From: Promethearchaeota archaeon | GTDB taxonomy: Archaea; Asgardarchaeota; Lokiarchaeia; Sigynarchaeales; SOKP01 | Assembly: GCA_016839425.1 (NCBI GenBank) | Contig: JAEOUI010000540.1 | Span: forward strand, 1 to 11,136 | DNA: 11,136 nt | Reading direction: 5' to 3' | In this document: positions 1 to 7,419 of the stretch, piece by piece | Position numbering within the stretch: position 1 is the first letter of the stretch | Layout: each line of letters opens with the position of its first letter | The notes under the pieces: model-generated | What the model saw: only the letters and a program-made list of their open reading frames with translations | Database searches by the model: none | Told to the model about the DNA's origin: nothing | Program-made: the position numbers and the translations under genes

Positions 1-2
1 AA

Positions 3-935
3 TCAACCAATGAACTTGGATTAGAAAAATATATTAATCAATTTTTAATTAACAAAGGAAAAATCTATACCAGAGCTTCTCCTATTTCTGATTTTTTGTA
101 TGAAGATATTCAATCAGTTATTTCGACAATAAAATATTTAAGAAAAATAAAAATCAATTCTCCTATACCTTTTAATGAGTTTAAATTAACTGAAATCTTG
201 TGGATTAAAGAAAATCAAAGACGATTTTCTTGTTATGCATTAAGTAAAGAAGGATTGAAATTGAGAGAAGAGATTTATGAATTATTTAATAATAGTATTC
301 AAATTAACGAAAATGGAGAAATAAAAAATAAATCAATTAAGCAAATATATCATAATACTTGCTTTAATGTTTTAAAAATGCGTGCAGAGATTAATAATTT
401 TAGGGTAAGTATAGAAAGAGCTCAAAAATTATTACAACAAAAATTAAACGAATGTTCTACTATTAGAGGAAAATCACTTCAAGAAATTCTGTATAATATG
501 GAAAAATCTGACAAAGTAGAACAAATAAAGGAAGACATCCAAGATTTAATCAATATAAATTTATTCATTAAGATGACTTACGGAGATTTAGCTAGATTTA
601 ATGCAAAATTACAAGAATTTGTTAAAAATTTAAAGAATATTATAGAACTACAAAAAGGTATTTTCGAAAAGACTGATTTTCCAAAAGCGGTTCAAAATAT
701 GTATGAAAACTTTAAAAATATGCAAAAGACATTTAAGATTCCAAGATTACTTACTTATCAGCAATGGTTAGAAGTACAGAGAATGGAGGAAGATCCAAAA
801 TTATCAAGAGATCAAGAAGCCGCTGCAACTGAGATTTTAACTTATAGCTTTAAAGATATTTTAAATTCCATAGATAGAATATATGAATTGAAATTTAATA
901 TAGAGGAATATATAGAAAGAGGAATAGGTCTTTAA
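3..935 (+). CDS. Helical winged-helix-like protein, 5'-truncated by window edge
   Basis: The reading frame is already open at the first complete codon of the window (position 3), so the gene begins upstream. The TTG at 96 is only an internal codon, because 31 codons before it are open and read like the same protein. No family is recognised. The first third (about 100-290) has short helices, a strand-like FSCYALS stretch and then KEGLKLREEIYELF, a pattern seen in winged-helix domains. The rest is almost entirely helical and Lys/Glu/Asn-rich, with heptad-like stretches near 366-460, 508-570 and 597-672 that could form coiled coils. The stop lies 23 bases before the next gene, so the two are probably co-transcribed. 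The wH-plus-helical layout loosely recalls kleisin-like or regulator subunits, but that is only a guess. Codon use is extremely AT-rich (10 G/C in 301-360). Confidence 0.8.
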   Translation, partial: STNELGLEKYINQFLINKGKIYTRASPISDFLYEDIQSVISTIKYLRKIKINSPIPFNEFKLTEILWIKENQRRFSCYALSKEGLKLREEIYELFNNSIQINENGEIKNKSIKQIYHNTCFNVLKMRAEINNFRVSIERAQKLLQQKLNECSTIRGKSLQEILYNMEKSDKVEQIKEDIQDLININLFIKMTYGDLARFNAKLQEFVKNLKNIIELQKGIFEKTDFPKAVQNMYENFKNMQKTFKIPRLLTYQQWLEVQRMEEDPKLSRDQEAAATEILTYSFKDILNSIDRIYELKFNIEEYIERGIGL

Positions 936-958
936 CTCATATATTAAAGAGTGATTAT

Positions 959-3028
959 TTGGAAATAAAAGATATTCAATGTCCAATATGTGGAAGTAAT
1001 GATATAAAAGCATATAAACGAGAAACATCTGAGGGATATGACTTAAGTTGCGAGATCTGTAATCATTTTTGGAGATATAAAGGCGATCATTTGATTTTCA
1101 TACAATCTAAAGACCTTCCTAAATCTAATAAACTATTAGATATAGAAAAAAATGAAGATTCCTATACTATTTTTCAAAAAGTTGATGTATTAAAAGATGT
1201 AAAGGCGAGATTATCAGAAAAGGAACAAGAATTAATTAATAAATGCAAGAAATTTAGGATTAAATCTTTATTTGTTAAATCCATCAAGAGAGATATTTTC
1301 GATATAATGAAAGATAATGCTTATTTTTCAGAGTTTTATTGTCCAAAAATCTTTTTACGCCTCTGGTATGTAGATGATACATCTAAGGAGAAAAAAGTAA
1401 AAGAGAAAAAAAATTTGGAAGATGCCCTAGCAATTTTACAGGAGTTAGGTGTGATAATTGAAAAAAAAGAAACTGTAGAAGTGCTAATGTGTTCTTTAAT
1501 CAAGAGAAATTGGGGTATAAAAAAGAGCAAACTCAATCTTTCTGCAAGAAAGATAAGAAGATGTCAAGATTTATTGAACCATCTAAGGAAATCGAAAAGG
1601 GATCAAGAATGGATTTCAGTCATCGCCATCAAAATGACTACTTCATTGAATGAAGTTATGAATCTTATCGATATAATAAATGGAGCACAAGCTGACAAGA
1701 TAATTCGAATCTTGCCATATGAAGAGGAAATAACTGGTTATCAGATAGTAGTCTTTGAAGAACATGAGCGAGAAATAATCAAGGAGAAGCAAGAAAGGGT
1801 CAAGGAGAAGGAACGCATCAGGAAAGAAAGAGAACAAGAACAGTTAAGAAAGGAAGAAGAAGCAGCGAGGTTAGAAAAATTAAGGTTAGAAGAAATTCAG
1901 AAGCAAGAGGAGTACCAAGAAAACTTGAGACGACTCGAGAAAGAAAGGGAAGAACAACAAAAGTTGGAAGAACAAAGGGAGAGAATGCAAGATGTTGCAC
2001 GCTTAGAAAGAATAAAAAAGAAGAAAGAAGAATTTCAATCAAAAATAAAAAAATATAATCTTTTTAATATATTGAAAATTTTATCATCCTCCTTTAAGTT
2101 AACTCAAGCGGATCTAAAGGAAATTTGTAGACTTTTAAATATTAAGACTAAGTCGAATCATATCAAGATGCTAATAATTTATATAAACAACAATGATATC
2201 AACATTCAGGAAAAAATTGAGGCGATTATTGATACAAGACCAAATTTTTTATCAGAGGTAGGCAAGTTAAATGATGTAAAATATAAAGAAATTCCTCATT
2301 CTGAAAATCAAGAGAAAAATAAAGAGCTATTAATTCAATATCTCGGTGGCTCATATAGATATGACCCAAAAAAAGACTTAAACAGGAAGATTCAATCTAA
2401 AATTCCTGACAAGAAAAAGAAATTGAAAAACATCAACACGAAAAAAGATCTTATTCATTATATAGAAAAATCGAAAATTACTCAAACTAAGGTCAATGAA
2501 ATAAAAAAAGAAGATAAAATTGAAAAAGATCCAATAAAATCAGAATTACTAGAAATAAATAAAAATGATACAAACAGCGAAATACATAAAGTATTGATGA
2601 CTTTATTGAACAATCAAGATGAAATAAGCGTGGATTCTTTTATTAGACAAACAAACTTTAATTTCAAGCAATTGAAACATTTTTTATCAAATTCTGAACC
2701 AACTTCGGAGTTTATATTAATAGAAAGACCTATTTCAAAGAAAATTATAAAGATTAAAACGAAAGAATTGCGAAAAGTAAAAAAAGAATTTGGGAAAAAG
2801 ATTGAAATGGGTCTGATGTCAACGGAAAGCGAGCAATATTTAGTTCTCAAAATGCTATCTCATCAGAATCAAGTAGAGCTCGAAAATATAGCACAAAAGC
2901 TAGAGACATCTGAGGAACATGTCAAATCCGTCCTAGATGAATTAGAAAAACTCAGCAGTAACTGGATTGTAAAGTATTCTGCAAGGGAAAAGAAAGAGAA
3001 ATTCATTATTAGGAAAGAGAGTAAATAA
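959..3028 (+). CDS. Zinc-ribbon / coiled-coil / SAP-like / winged-helix protein
   Basis: The protein has 689 residues and no overall family is recognised. The domain order is readable. A zinc ribbon comes first (C8-x2-C11 and C31-x2-C34). An alpha-helical part with a winged-helix-like segment follows (about 215-262, with a TTSLNEVMNLIDII helix pair). Next is a highly charged Glu/Lys/Arg coiled coil of about 100 residues (266-365). A short region at about 378-415, LKEICRLLNIKTKSNHIKML, resembles a SAP DNA-binding helix pair. After a Lys-rich linker there are two HTH-like segments near the C-terminus (about 540-610 and 620-689). The start is TTG at 959, preceded by GAGTGAT at a suitable distance; this frame has a stop at 896-898 and offers no better start. 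The parts suggest a scaffold acting on DNA or chromatin, perhaps with the upstream gene product. That role is inference. Confidence 0.85.
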   Translation: MEIKDIQCPICGSNDIKAYKRETSEGYDLSCEICNHFWRYKGDHLIFIQSKDLPKSNKLLDIEKNEDSYTIFQKVDVLKDVKARLSEKEQELINKCKKFRIKSLFVKSIKRDIFDIMKDNAYFSEFYCPKIFLRLWYVDDTSKEKKVKEKKNLEDALAILQELGVIIEKKETVEVLMCSLIKRNWGIKKSKLNLSARKIRRCQDLLNHLRKSKRDQEWISVIAIKMTTSLNEVMNLIDIINGAQADKIIRILPYEEEITGYQIVVFEEHEREIIKEKQERVKEKERIRKEREQEQLRKEEEAARLEKLRLEEIQKQEEYQENLRRLEKEREEQQKLEEQRERMQDVARLERIKKKKEEFQSKIKKYNLFNILKILSSSFKLTQADLKEICRLLNIKTKSNHIKMLIIYINNNDINIQEKIEAIIDTRPNFLSEVGKLNDVKYKEIPHSENQEKNKELLIQYLGGSYRYDPKKDLNRKIQSKIPDKKKKLKNINTKKDLIHYIEKSKITQTKVNEIKKEDKIEKDPIKSELLEINKNDTNSEIHKVLMTLLNNQDEISVDSFIRQTNFNFKQLKHFLSNSEPTSEFILIERPISKKIIKIKTKELRKVKKEFGKKIEMGLMSTESEQYLVLKMLSHQNQVELENIAQKLETSEEHVKSVLDELEKLSSNWIVKYSAREKKEKFIIRKESK

Positions 3029-3545
3029 ACGAAGGAAGATCTCGTCTGGCGAGATGTTATCACTATAACGATCATTATATCAATTTCGCTGAGGATGGCA
3101 TTCAAGAATGCTAACTCCATCATTTCTCTGATTTATTTTATTTTATTCAGAAGAAGAATTCCGCAAGAAATGCTGAATAATTATAATTTCTTGAAGTTAT
3201 TTCCAAATTTTTAATAATTATTATCATATTAGTTCTTAAATGCACCATTTCCATCCCCCTCATGGAGGACTTGCTTCTCGGCTCCAACTTGAACTTTTCC
3301 TTAATGACGTTTTTCTAGCTTAAAAGACTTAGCTTTTGCTAAAAATAGGTCATGACTTTAAATGATGAAATCATTTACTTATAGAACCACCTTGTATCGT
3401 GTGCATCATGCAAAAAGACTAGTTAATTTCCGTGTATAGTAAAAAAATACAAGCAAACCAGAGCTGCATGTTACTTATTTACCGAGAATTATCAGCTCGG
3501 GCAACAGCAATTACAATCGTCAAAAACTTGCATGGTTTGCAAGAA
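3029..3545. other. Gene-poor spacer with several small hairpins
   Basis: No convincing gene was found in these 517 bases. Short perfect inverted repeats are present: ATCTCG/CGAGAT (3039-3044 with 3050-3055) just after the upstream stop, GCATTC/GAATGC (3098-3111), TAAATGAT/ATCATTTA with a three-base loop (3359-3377), and CCGAG/CTCGG (3482-3500). A minus-strand frame is open from about 3321 to 3147. Inside it, an ATG at 3248 sits six bases after GAGGGGG, a strong ribosome-site-like sequence, and would give a 33-residue peptide ending in AFLAEFFF. It matches nothing I know and may be chance or a gene remnant. Confidence 0.5.
3521..3543 (-). terminator. Hairpin plus T5, likely end of the PIN gene transcript
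   Basis: Directly beyond the stop codon of the minus-strand PIN gene, the minus strand reads CTTGCA, a five-base loop, TGCAAG and then TTTTTG. The six-base-pair stem (3527-3532 with 3538-3543) followed by a T5 run looks like an intrinsic terminator. Archaeal termination depends mainly on the T tract, so the hairpin may be secondary. Confidence 0.5.
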
Positions 3546-4025
3546 TTATAAGAGGGTGATTATTCCATTATGCAAGCAGGTACCAACTTTCTCATCGTGA
3601 TTCATAAAAGGGAAAAAATAATAGGGAATGGAAAACCCATTCACCACTTTTAAACTCAAGTATTTTTGTTGCAATGCTTGAAAGTGTGCCACGTTATCGG
3701 TAATGAGCATGTTAAGCCCGTGAGACATGCATTCTTGCACGATTAATTCATCATTATCTCGAAAGTTCTCGTGATGACCTTCATTTTTCAAGATCTTAAC
3801 TCCTAGAAGTGCTAAAAACTCATACTTTAATTTGAGAGAATGTTCAAATTTTCGAAAATATTCAAATTCTTTCAAGACCGTTTTGCTCACGTGAATCTGA
3901 AAGAAATTTTGGTAAATCTTGAATTCAATTCCATGCCAATCACCTAGAAACAACCTGATTAATGTAGACGTATCTATTCCAGCCTGTATTAAACACCCAT
4001 CAGGAAGGATTCTTTTTATTTTCAT
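3546..4025 (-). CDS. PIN-domain ribonuclease-like protein (VapC-like fold)
   Basis: The 159-residue protein matches the PIN-domain pattern of a small metal-dependent RNase fold. It has an early IDTSTLI strand with acidic D18, a mid-protein VLKEFE helix with E53 (or E55), then FRDNDELIVQEC with D90/D92, then LITDN with D110 followed by HF. These are the positions of the four acidic residues that bind Mg2+/Mn2+ in PIN nucleases. The length fits a single-domain PIN. The start ATG is supported by GGTGA six bases upstream. VapC toxins usually sit behind a small antitoxin gene. None is visible here: the neighbour is the divergent 849-residue gene, with only 58 bases between the starts. The protein could therefore be a housekeeping RNase or part of a module with that neighbour. 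Residues 1-15 lie before the first PIN strand. Confidence 0.8.
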   Translation of the reverse strand: MKIKRILPDGCLIQAGIDTSTLIRLFLGDWHGIEFKIYQNFFQIHVSKTVLKEFEYFRKFEHSLKLKYEFLALLGVKILKNEGHHENFRDNDELIVQECMSHGLNMLITDNVAHFQALQQKYLSLKVVNGFSIPYYFFPFMNHDEKVGTCLHNGIITLL

Positions 4026-4052
4026 GTTTTTTCACCATTTTTCCTACTAATC

Positions 4053-4060
4053 TATAATAA
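4053..4060 (+). promoter_or_regulatory. TATA-like element for the 849-residue gene (leaderless start)
   Basis: TATAATAA is centred about 27 bases before the ATG at 4084. Archaeal TATA boxes lie about 26-27 bases before the transcription start, so the mRNA would begin at or next to the ATG, giving a leaderless transcript. This agrees with the absence of any ribosome binding site before 4084 and supports that start. The element lies within the same 58 bases that drive the divergent PIN gene. Confidence 0.55.
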
Positions 4061-4066
4061 ATTAAT

Positions 4067-4075
4067 GATATTTAA
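4067..4075 (-). promoter_or_regulatory. TATA-like element for the PIN gene
   Basis: The minus strand reads TTAAATATC, close to the archaeal TATA box TTTAAATA. Transcription would start roughly 26 bases downstream, near 4045, leaving a leader of about 20 bases that includes the GGTGA ribosome site at 4032-4036. The placement is by spacing only. Confidence 0.45.
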
Positions 4076-4083
4076 GTTAAATT

Positions 4084-6633
4084 ATGCCAGAATTATGGTA
4101 TACCTTACTTCCGCCGCGGAAAAAACGTGAGAATAATTCCGCTTGCAATTTGCGGCGGAAAAATTTGGTAAAAAATTCCGATGTGAAAACCCTATTATAT
4201 AATGATGCCAAGTCATACTCGGTGGTAGGCTTGTATTCAACAAATCACGAATTTTTTATGGATTTAAGACGACGATTGGATGAATTCCGCGAAAAAGACG
4301 AGAAGAAAAATACAATTCGAAAGGAATTGTGCAAGAGATACATTTATTTCTTGAGAAATGACGTACAACAGAAGGAATTGGAGAAGCTTCCAGATCTTAA
4401 GTTGCCCGAACTGCTTACATGTTACATTCGATTTACGTATTTTTCTGACGACAAGTTTATGTTATTAGAGGATTTCATCGACAAGATCAACGATTCTGAT
4501 GTCGATTTGTTCATAACTGATAGCGTTCTCGGGAAAAAATTCATCATAAAATCCTCGGAATCCGTGCGAAAGGAGTTCGTGAAGCGATTGGAGCAACTGA
4601 AAATTTTCGTTGTTTCATATGATAACCCATACTTGAAATTTAAAATGGCTAGCGATGAATTTTACGAAAAAACACATCAATTTCTTTCCAAACTAAAGGA
4701 GTTCTTGGAGCGGCCAATTCAAATCCTTCCCCGTGAAGATGAAAAGCGGTTTTCTCAATCAGTAACACCTAAAAAACCGGTTGCTGAAAAGAAGACGCCA
4801 GAATTATTTGATTTGGCGGATTGGCTGCTCTCTGATTGGCTAAAAATAAAGTTCAATTTACGAAACTTGTCTGCGGGGCAATTAGATTTCTTGATTCGGC
4901 TGGAGACACACATAAATGTCCATCGAGATGATCTATACGCTTATTTATTTGATCCTCACGAACAGATAATGACGACGATTCTTAAGAAATCCACGATTCA
5001 AGCAAACCTCGCCCTGTTGAAGACCATTTATTCATTGGATTCCCGCCCCGGCTTGAAGAATTTAATCAACTTACAGCAATTTGAAACCATGCTACAATCA
5101 GAGGAACTTTGCATTCATTTCACGAGGCATTATAAAGAGTATCTTGCATTCATCGAAGCTCAAAAACATTTAAAATTAATACATGTTCCGACTTTAGTCT
5201 CTATCGTGAATAATTTTGACAAGACTGACCAACTGCTTTCATTTCTACAATCCGGCAATTGGGTGCGCCCGTGGAACAATCCTCGTTCATCTTCCCACCG
5301 CAGTCAAAGTGATTTTTTTCTTTTGAAAATATACGATATGCAGGATGTTGTGGAAACCTTCATTCAAAAAATAAACGAAATATTTTCTCTATCAGATTAC
5401 ATGGCGTTAACGAGGGGACTACATGTTGTTTCTGACAAGGAAAAAATCGTGCTGAATGAAATTATTCATCACGCACTTAACATTTCAGTCTTACAGAAAA
5501 AAATATTCGAAGCTTCTTTTGAGCAGAAAATTAAATTTTTCGATTCCTTACGATTTTTCGGCAAATATCGAGAAGAAATGCTAAAAAGATTAGTAAATCT
5601 AAATGAATTATATCAAAATTTCGTTGAAATGCTCGAAAATAGTCCATTGAATGATGAGCAGTTACGATCTTTCTTAATAGACAGTTTTGAATACTTGGCA
5701 CCTCACGACCAGTACAAAGTACGATTCTTTACTCCCAAGCGAGTTCGGTTACTTCAAGATGCTTGCACGACCTTTGCATTAAAATCGTTATTATTGGAGC
5801 TTTCTAAAGAATATTCCATCGCATTAGAATCGAATTTTGTTGAAAAAGTTAAGCAAGAGGAGTCAGTCATTAACTGGAACAAGTTTCAAGAATTTGTGAC
5901 CAAGAAATATCAAATTATTTCTCAAGACCTTGACTGGATCAACAAATTTTATCCCCACTACAAGAACATTGAGGATGTCAAGCAATTCTTGAGGGAAGAA
6001 GCTCTAAAATCTTTCACCATTCAAGGGCGCTTGGACGAAAGACTTCATGGTGTTAATTCGCTATACCCTTACATGTCATTTTTTGGCTTGTGCTTTGATG
6101 ACTTGGAGGTTTTTTCTAAAGTTCAAGACGCCATGCTGGCAGAGCCCGATCTTTATGTCTTCTTCTGCACGCTCACGGATTTTTCCGAAAATTATTACAA
6201 AGGGTTCCCTGAATGGCAACAATTCATTTCCATTGAAGTCCTAAAAAATAGGATAATATCCCAGTATGAAGGAGGAAAGCCCATTTCCATTGGTGATATT
6301 TACAACATAAAAAAATTTGCACCCGAACTTGTGCATAAAATTGATTGGATGCATTATTTTACCAAGAATTTTGAAGCGGAAGTCAAGCTTGGATTTCGTC
6401 ACCTATCTAAAGTTGCTAGTGAAATTGAACAAATCACAAAGCAAGAAATATCCCACGTCACGTCAATCAGATCGCTTATGAAAACGTTAATTTCAGAAAA
6501 ATATCGCTTCTTTTTTAATGATGAAGAAGTAGATGCATTCATCAAGAAGTACGTGAAACCTTGTACTCAAGAAGAGATCAGTCAGTTAAAAAAATTCCAA
6601 GAAATAATGCAAGAATATCGATTTTTTCAATAA
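4084..6633 (+). CDS. Large all-helical protein of unknown family
   Basis: The 849-residue protein is not recognised. The composition is helix-rich with many Phe, Leu, Lys and Glu. There is no signal peptide, no membrane segment, no Walker motif and no Cys/His cluster, so it is likely cytosolic. A basic N-terminus (PPRKKRENN, then NLRRK, about residues 10-27) leads into a first part to about residue 222. A Pro/Lys linker follows (about 225-240), then a long second part (240-849) of successive helices that could form a repeat-like solenoid. The ATG at 4084 is favoured by the TATA element 27 bases upstream. The ATG at 4258 (residue 59) is the main alternative, because residues 1-58 look less structured and their DNA holds strong inverted repeats. 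The gene is divergent from the PIN gene. Sampled GC (24 of 60 bases at 4381-4440) is well above region 1, which hints at different ancestry. Confidence 0.85.
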   Translation: MPELWYTLLPPRKKRENNSACNLRRKNLVKNSDVKTLLYNDAKSYSVVGLYSTNHEFFMDLRRRLDEFREKDEKKNTIRKELCKRYIYFLRNDVQQKELEKLPDLKLPELLTCYIRFTYFSDDKFMLLEDFIDKINDSDVDLFITDSVLGKKFIIKSSESVRKEFVKRLEQLKIFVVSYDNPYLKFKMASDEFYEKTHQFLSKLKEFLERPIQILPREDEKRFSQSVTPKKPVAEKKTPELFDLADWLLSDWLKIKFNLRNLSAGQLDFLIRLETHINVHRDDLYAYLFDPHEQIMTTILKKSTIQANLALLKTIYSLDSRPGLKNLINLQQFETMLQSEELCIHFTRHYKEYLAFIEAQKHLKLIHVPTLVSIVNNFDKTDQLLSFLQSGNWVRPWNNPRSSSHRSQSDFFLLKIYDMQDVVETFIQKINEIFSLSDYMALTRGLHVVSDKEKIVLNEIIHHALNISVLQKKIFEASFEQKIKFFDSLRFFGKYREEMLKRLVNLNELYQNFVEMLENSPLNDEQLRSFLIDSFEYLAPHDQYKVRFFTPKRVRLLQDACTTFALKSLLLELSKEYSIALESNFVEKVKQEESVINWNKFQEFVTKKYQIISQDLDWINKFYPHYKNIEDVKQFLREEALKSFTIQGRLDERLHGVNSLYPYMSFFGLCFDDLEVFSKVQDAMLAEPDLYVFFCTLTDFSENYYKGFPEWQQFISIEVLKNRIISQYEGGKPISIGDIYNIKKFAPELVHKIDWMHYFTKNFEAEVKLGFRHLSKVASEIEQITKQEISHVTSIRSLMKTLISEKYRFFFNDEEVDAFIKKYVKPCTQEEISQLKKFQEIMQEYRFFQ
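4109..4160. repeat. Nested inverted repeats just inside the 849-residue gene
   Basis: TTCCGCCGC (4109-4117) is matched perfectly by GCGGCGGAA (4152-4160). Shorter partners lie between them: GCGGAA at 4116-4121 and TTCCGC at 4137-4142. The left arm can fold on itself (TTCCG/CGGAA, 4109-4121), or pair with the right arm. The right arm can instead pair with 4139-4142. Such GC-rich complementary blocks stand out in this AT-rich DNA. Confidence 0.6.
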
Positions 6634-6650
6634 TTTGGCAACTTTAAGGA

Positions 6651-6667
6651 TTTCTTTTCCTTTTTTA
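6651..6667 (+). terminator. T-rich tract after the 849-residue gene
   Basis: A run of T interrupted by a few C residues begins 18 bases after the stop codon and has no hairpin. This is the usual form of an archaeal transcription end signal. Confidence 0.5.
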
Positions 6668-6677
6668 TGATAATCTT

Positions 6678-6689
6678 AAAATATATAAT
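6678..6689 (+). promoter_or_regulatory. TATA-like element for the zinc-finger/HhH operon
   Basis: AAAATATATAAT lies about 58 bases before the ATG at 6742. A transcription start near 6710 would leave a leader of about 30 bases that carries the strong GGTGAT ribosome site (6731-6736). A second candidate, GTATATATC at 6701-6709, would place the start too close to that site. Confidence 0.45.
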
Positions 6690-6741
6690 CATTTTACATT
6701 GTATATATCTGAAAAAAGGGAAATCATATAGGTGATACGAG

Positions 6742-7368
6742 ATGCCTGCTTCTCACGGTTTTTGGTGTAACTCGCGAACGATACCAATAAAATGTAGAAA
6801 TTGTGGAAAAAATATTTTTTATTTTTCATATGACTGTGGATGTAGTTTATTGTTTGATGCTTTGAGAGACCCGTGGCCATTTCACTTTTGTCTGAGAGCA
6901 AGAAAAAGTTTTATTAAAACTTCAACTCTACCCAAAAAGCCTAAAATTTTAAATGATGGAAAATACACGATTCTTTTTGATGAGATTATAAAATCCCCTA
7001 TTGAATCAATAAAAGGAATAGGTATTCAAATGGCAGATGACATGAATCTATTAGAAATATTTACTATTGAAGATTTTATAAAAACTCCGACGAATCTATT
7101 GAAAACAATTCCTAATTTAAGCCATACTCTAATTAAAGGAATAAAGGAAGAATTCGGCATTTCTTTATTGGTTAAAAACTTTAGAAAAGATCATTTAACA
7201 AGTTTAACTTCGCTAGGAATTTATTGTTTAGAGGATTTAATACAAAGAATTGATGATCTTGAGAATTCTGATTCCCAAACATTTAGAGAAGTATTTGAGA
7301 CTGAAATGGAGTTAAAAATGATTAAGAAGATTCTTGATGATGTCGAAATAAAAAATATTGAATATTAA
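6742..7368 (+). CDS. Zinc-finger plus helix-hairpin-helix protein
   Basis: This 208-residue protein has two recognisable parts. The N-terminal 50 residues hold potential zinc ligands H5, C9, C18, C21, C32/C34, H48 and C50. The stretch LLFDALRDPWPFHFC matches a motif I recall from prokaryotic zinc-binding domains (FFDELGPPWPKHPC type). From about residue 86 there are helix-hairpin-helix-like units: ESIKGIGIQMADDMNLLEIF followed by TIEDFI (88-113), and a degenerate second unit around SLGIYCLEDLI (157-167). HhH units bind the DNA or RNA backbone without sequence preference, so a nucleic-acid-binding role is likely and no catalytic site is seen. GGTGAT five bases before the ATG fixes the start. 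The next gene follows after 38 bases, so the two form an operon. Confidence 0.8.
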   Translation: MPASHGFWCNSRTIPIKCRNCGKNIFYFSYDCGCSLLFDALRDPWPFHFCLRARKSFIKTSTLPKKPKILNDGKYTILFDEIIKSPIESIKGIGIQMADDMNLLEIFTIEDFIKTPTNLLKTIPNLSHTLIKGIKEEFGISLLVKNFRKDHLTSLTSLGIYCLEDLIQRIDDLENSDSQTFREVFETEMELKMIKKILDDVEIKNIEY

Positions 7369-7398
7369 TCTGAAGATACAAAAAAGGAGCAAGTAGGT

Positions 7399-7419
7399 AT
7401 GAAAGAATGGTGGAAATGA
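7399..7419 (+). other. Six-codon upstream ORF (MKEWWK) overlapping the YkgJ-type start
   Basis: GGAG at 7386-7389 sits nine bases before ATG 7399, a better spacing than for the main start. The mini-ORF encodes MKEWWK and stops with TGA at 7417-7419. That stop overlaps the in-frame ATG at 7416 of the main gene as ATGA, a typical translational coupling layout. It may be chance. Confidence 0.3.

Noticed and set aside
1336..2042. Three minus-strand open frames opposite the zinc-ribbon/coiled-coil gene
   Set aside because: They are Phe/Leu/Ser-rich mirror images of the purine-rich coiled-coil coding strand, with no ribosome site and no domain.
2614..3123. Minus-strand open frames over the end of the 689-residue gene
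   Set aside because: They are opposite a well-supported coding strand, with hydrophobic low-complexity translation typical of shadows.
6047..6244. A 65-codon plus-strand frame inside the 849-residue gene
   Set aside because: It lies wholly inside the large gene in another frame and has no start signals.
6689..6901. Minus-strand 70-codon frame over the HhH gene promoter and start
   Set aside because: It overlaps the well-supported TATA, ribosome site and zinc-finger coding region, and has no recognisable domain.
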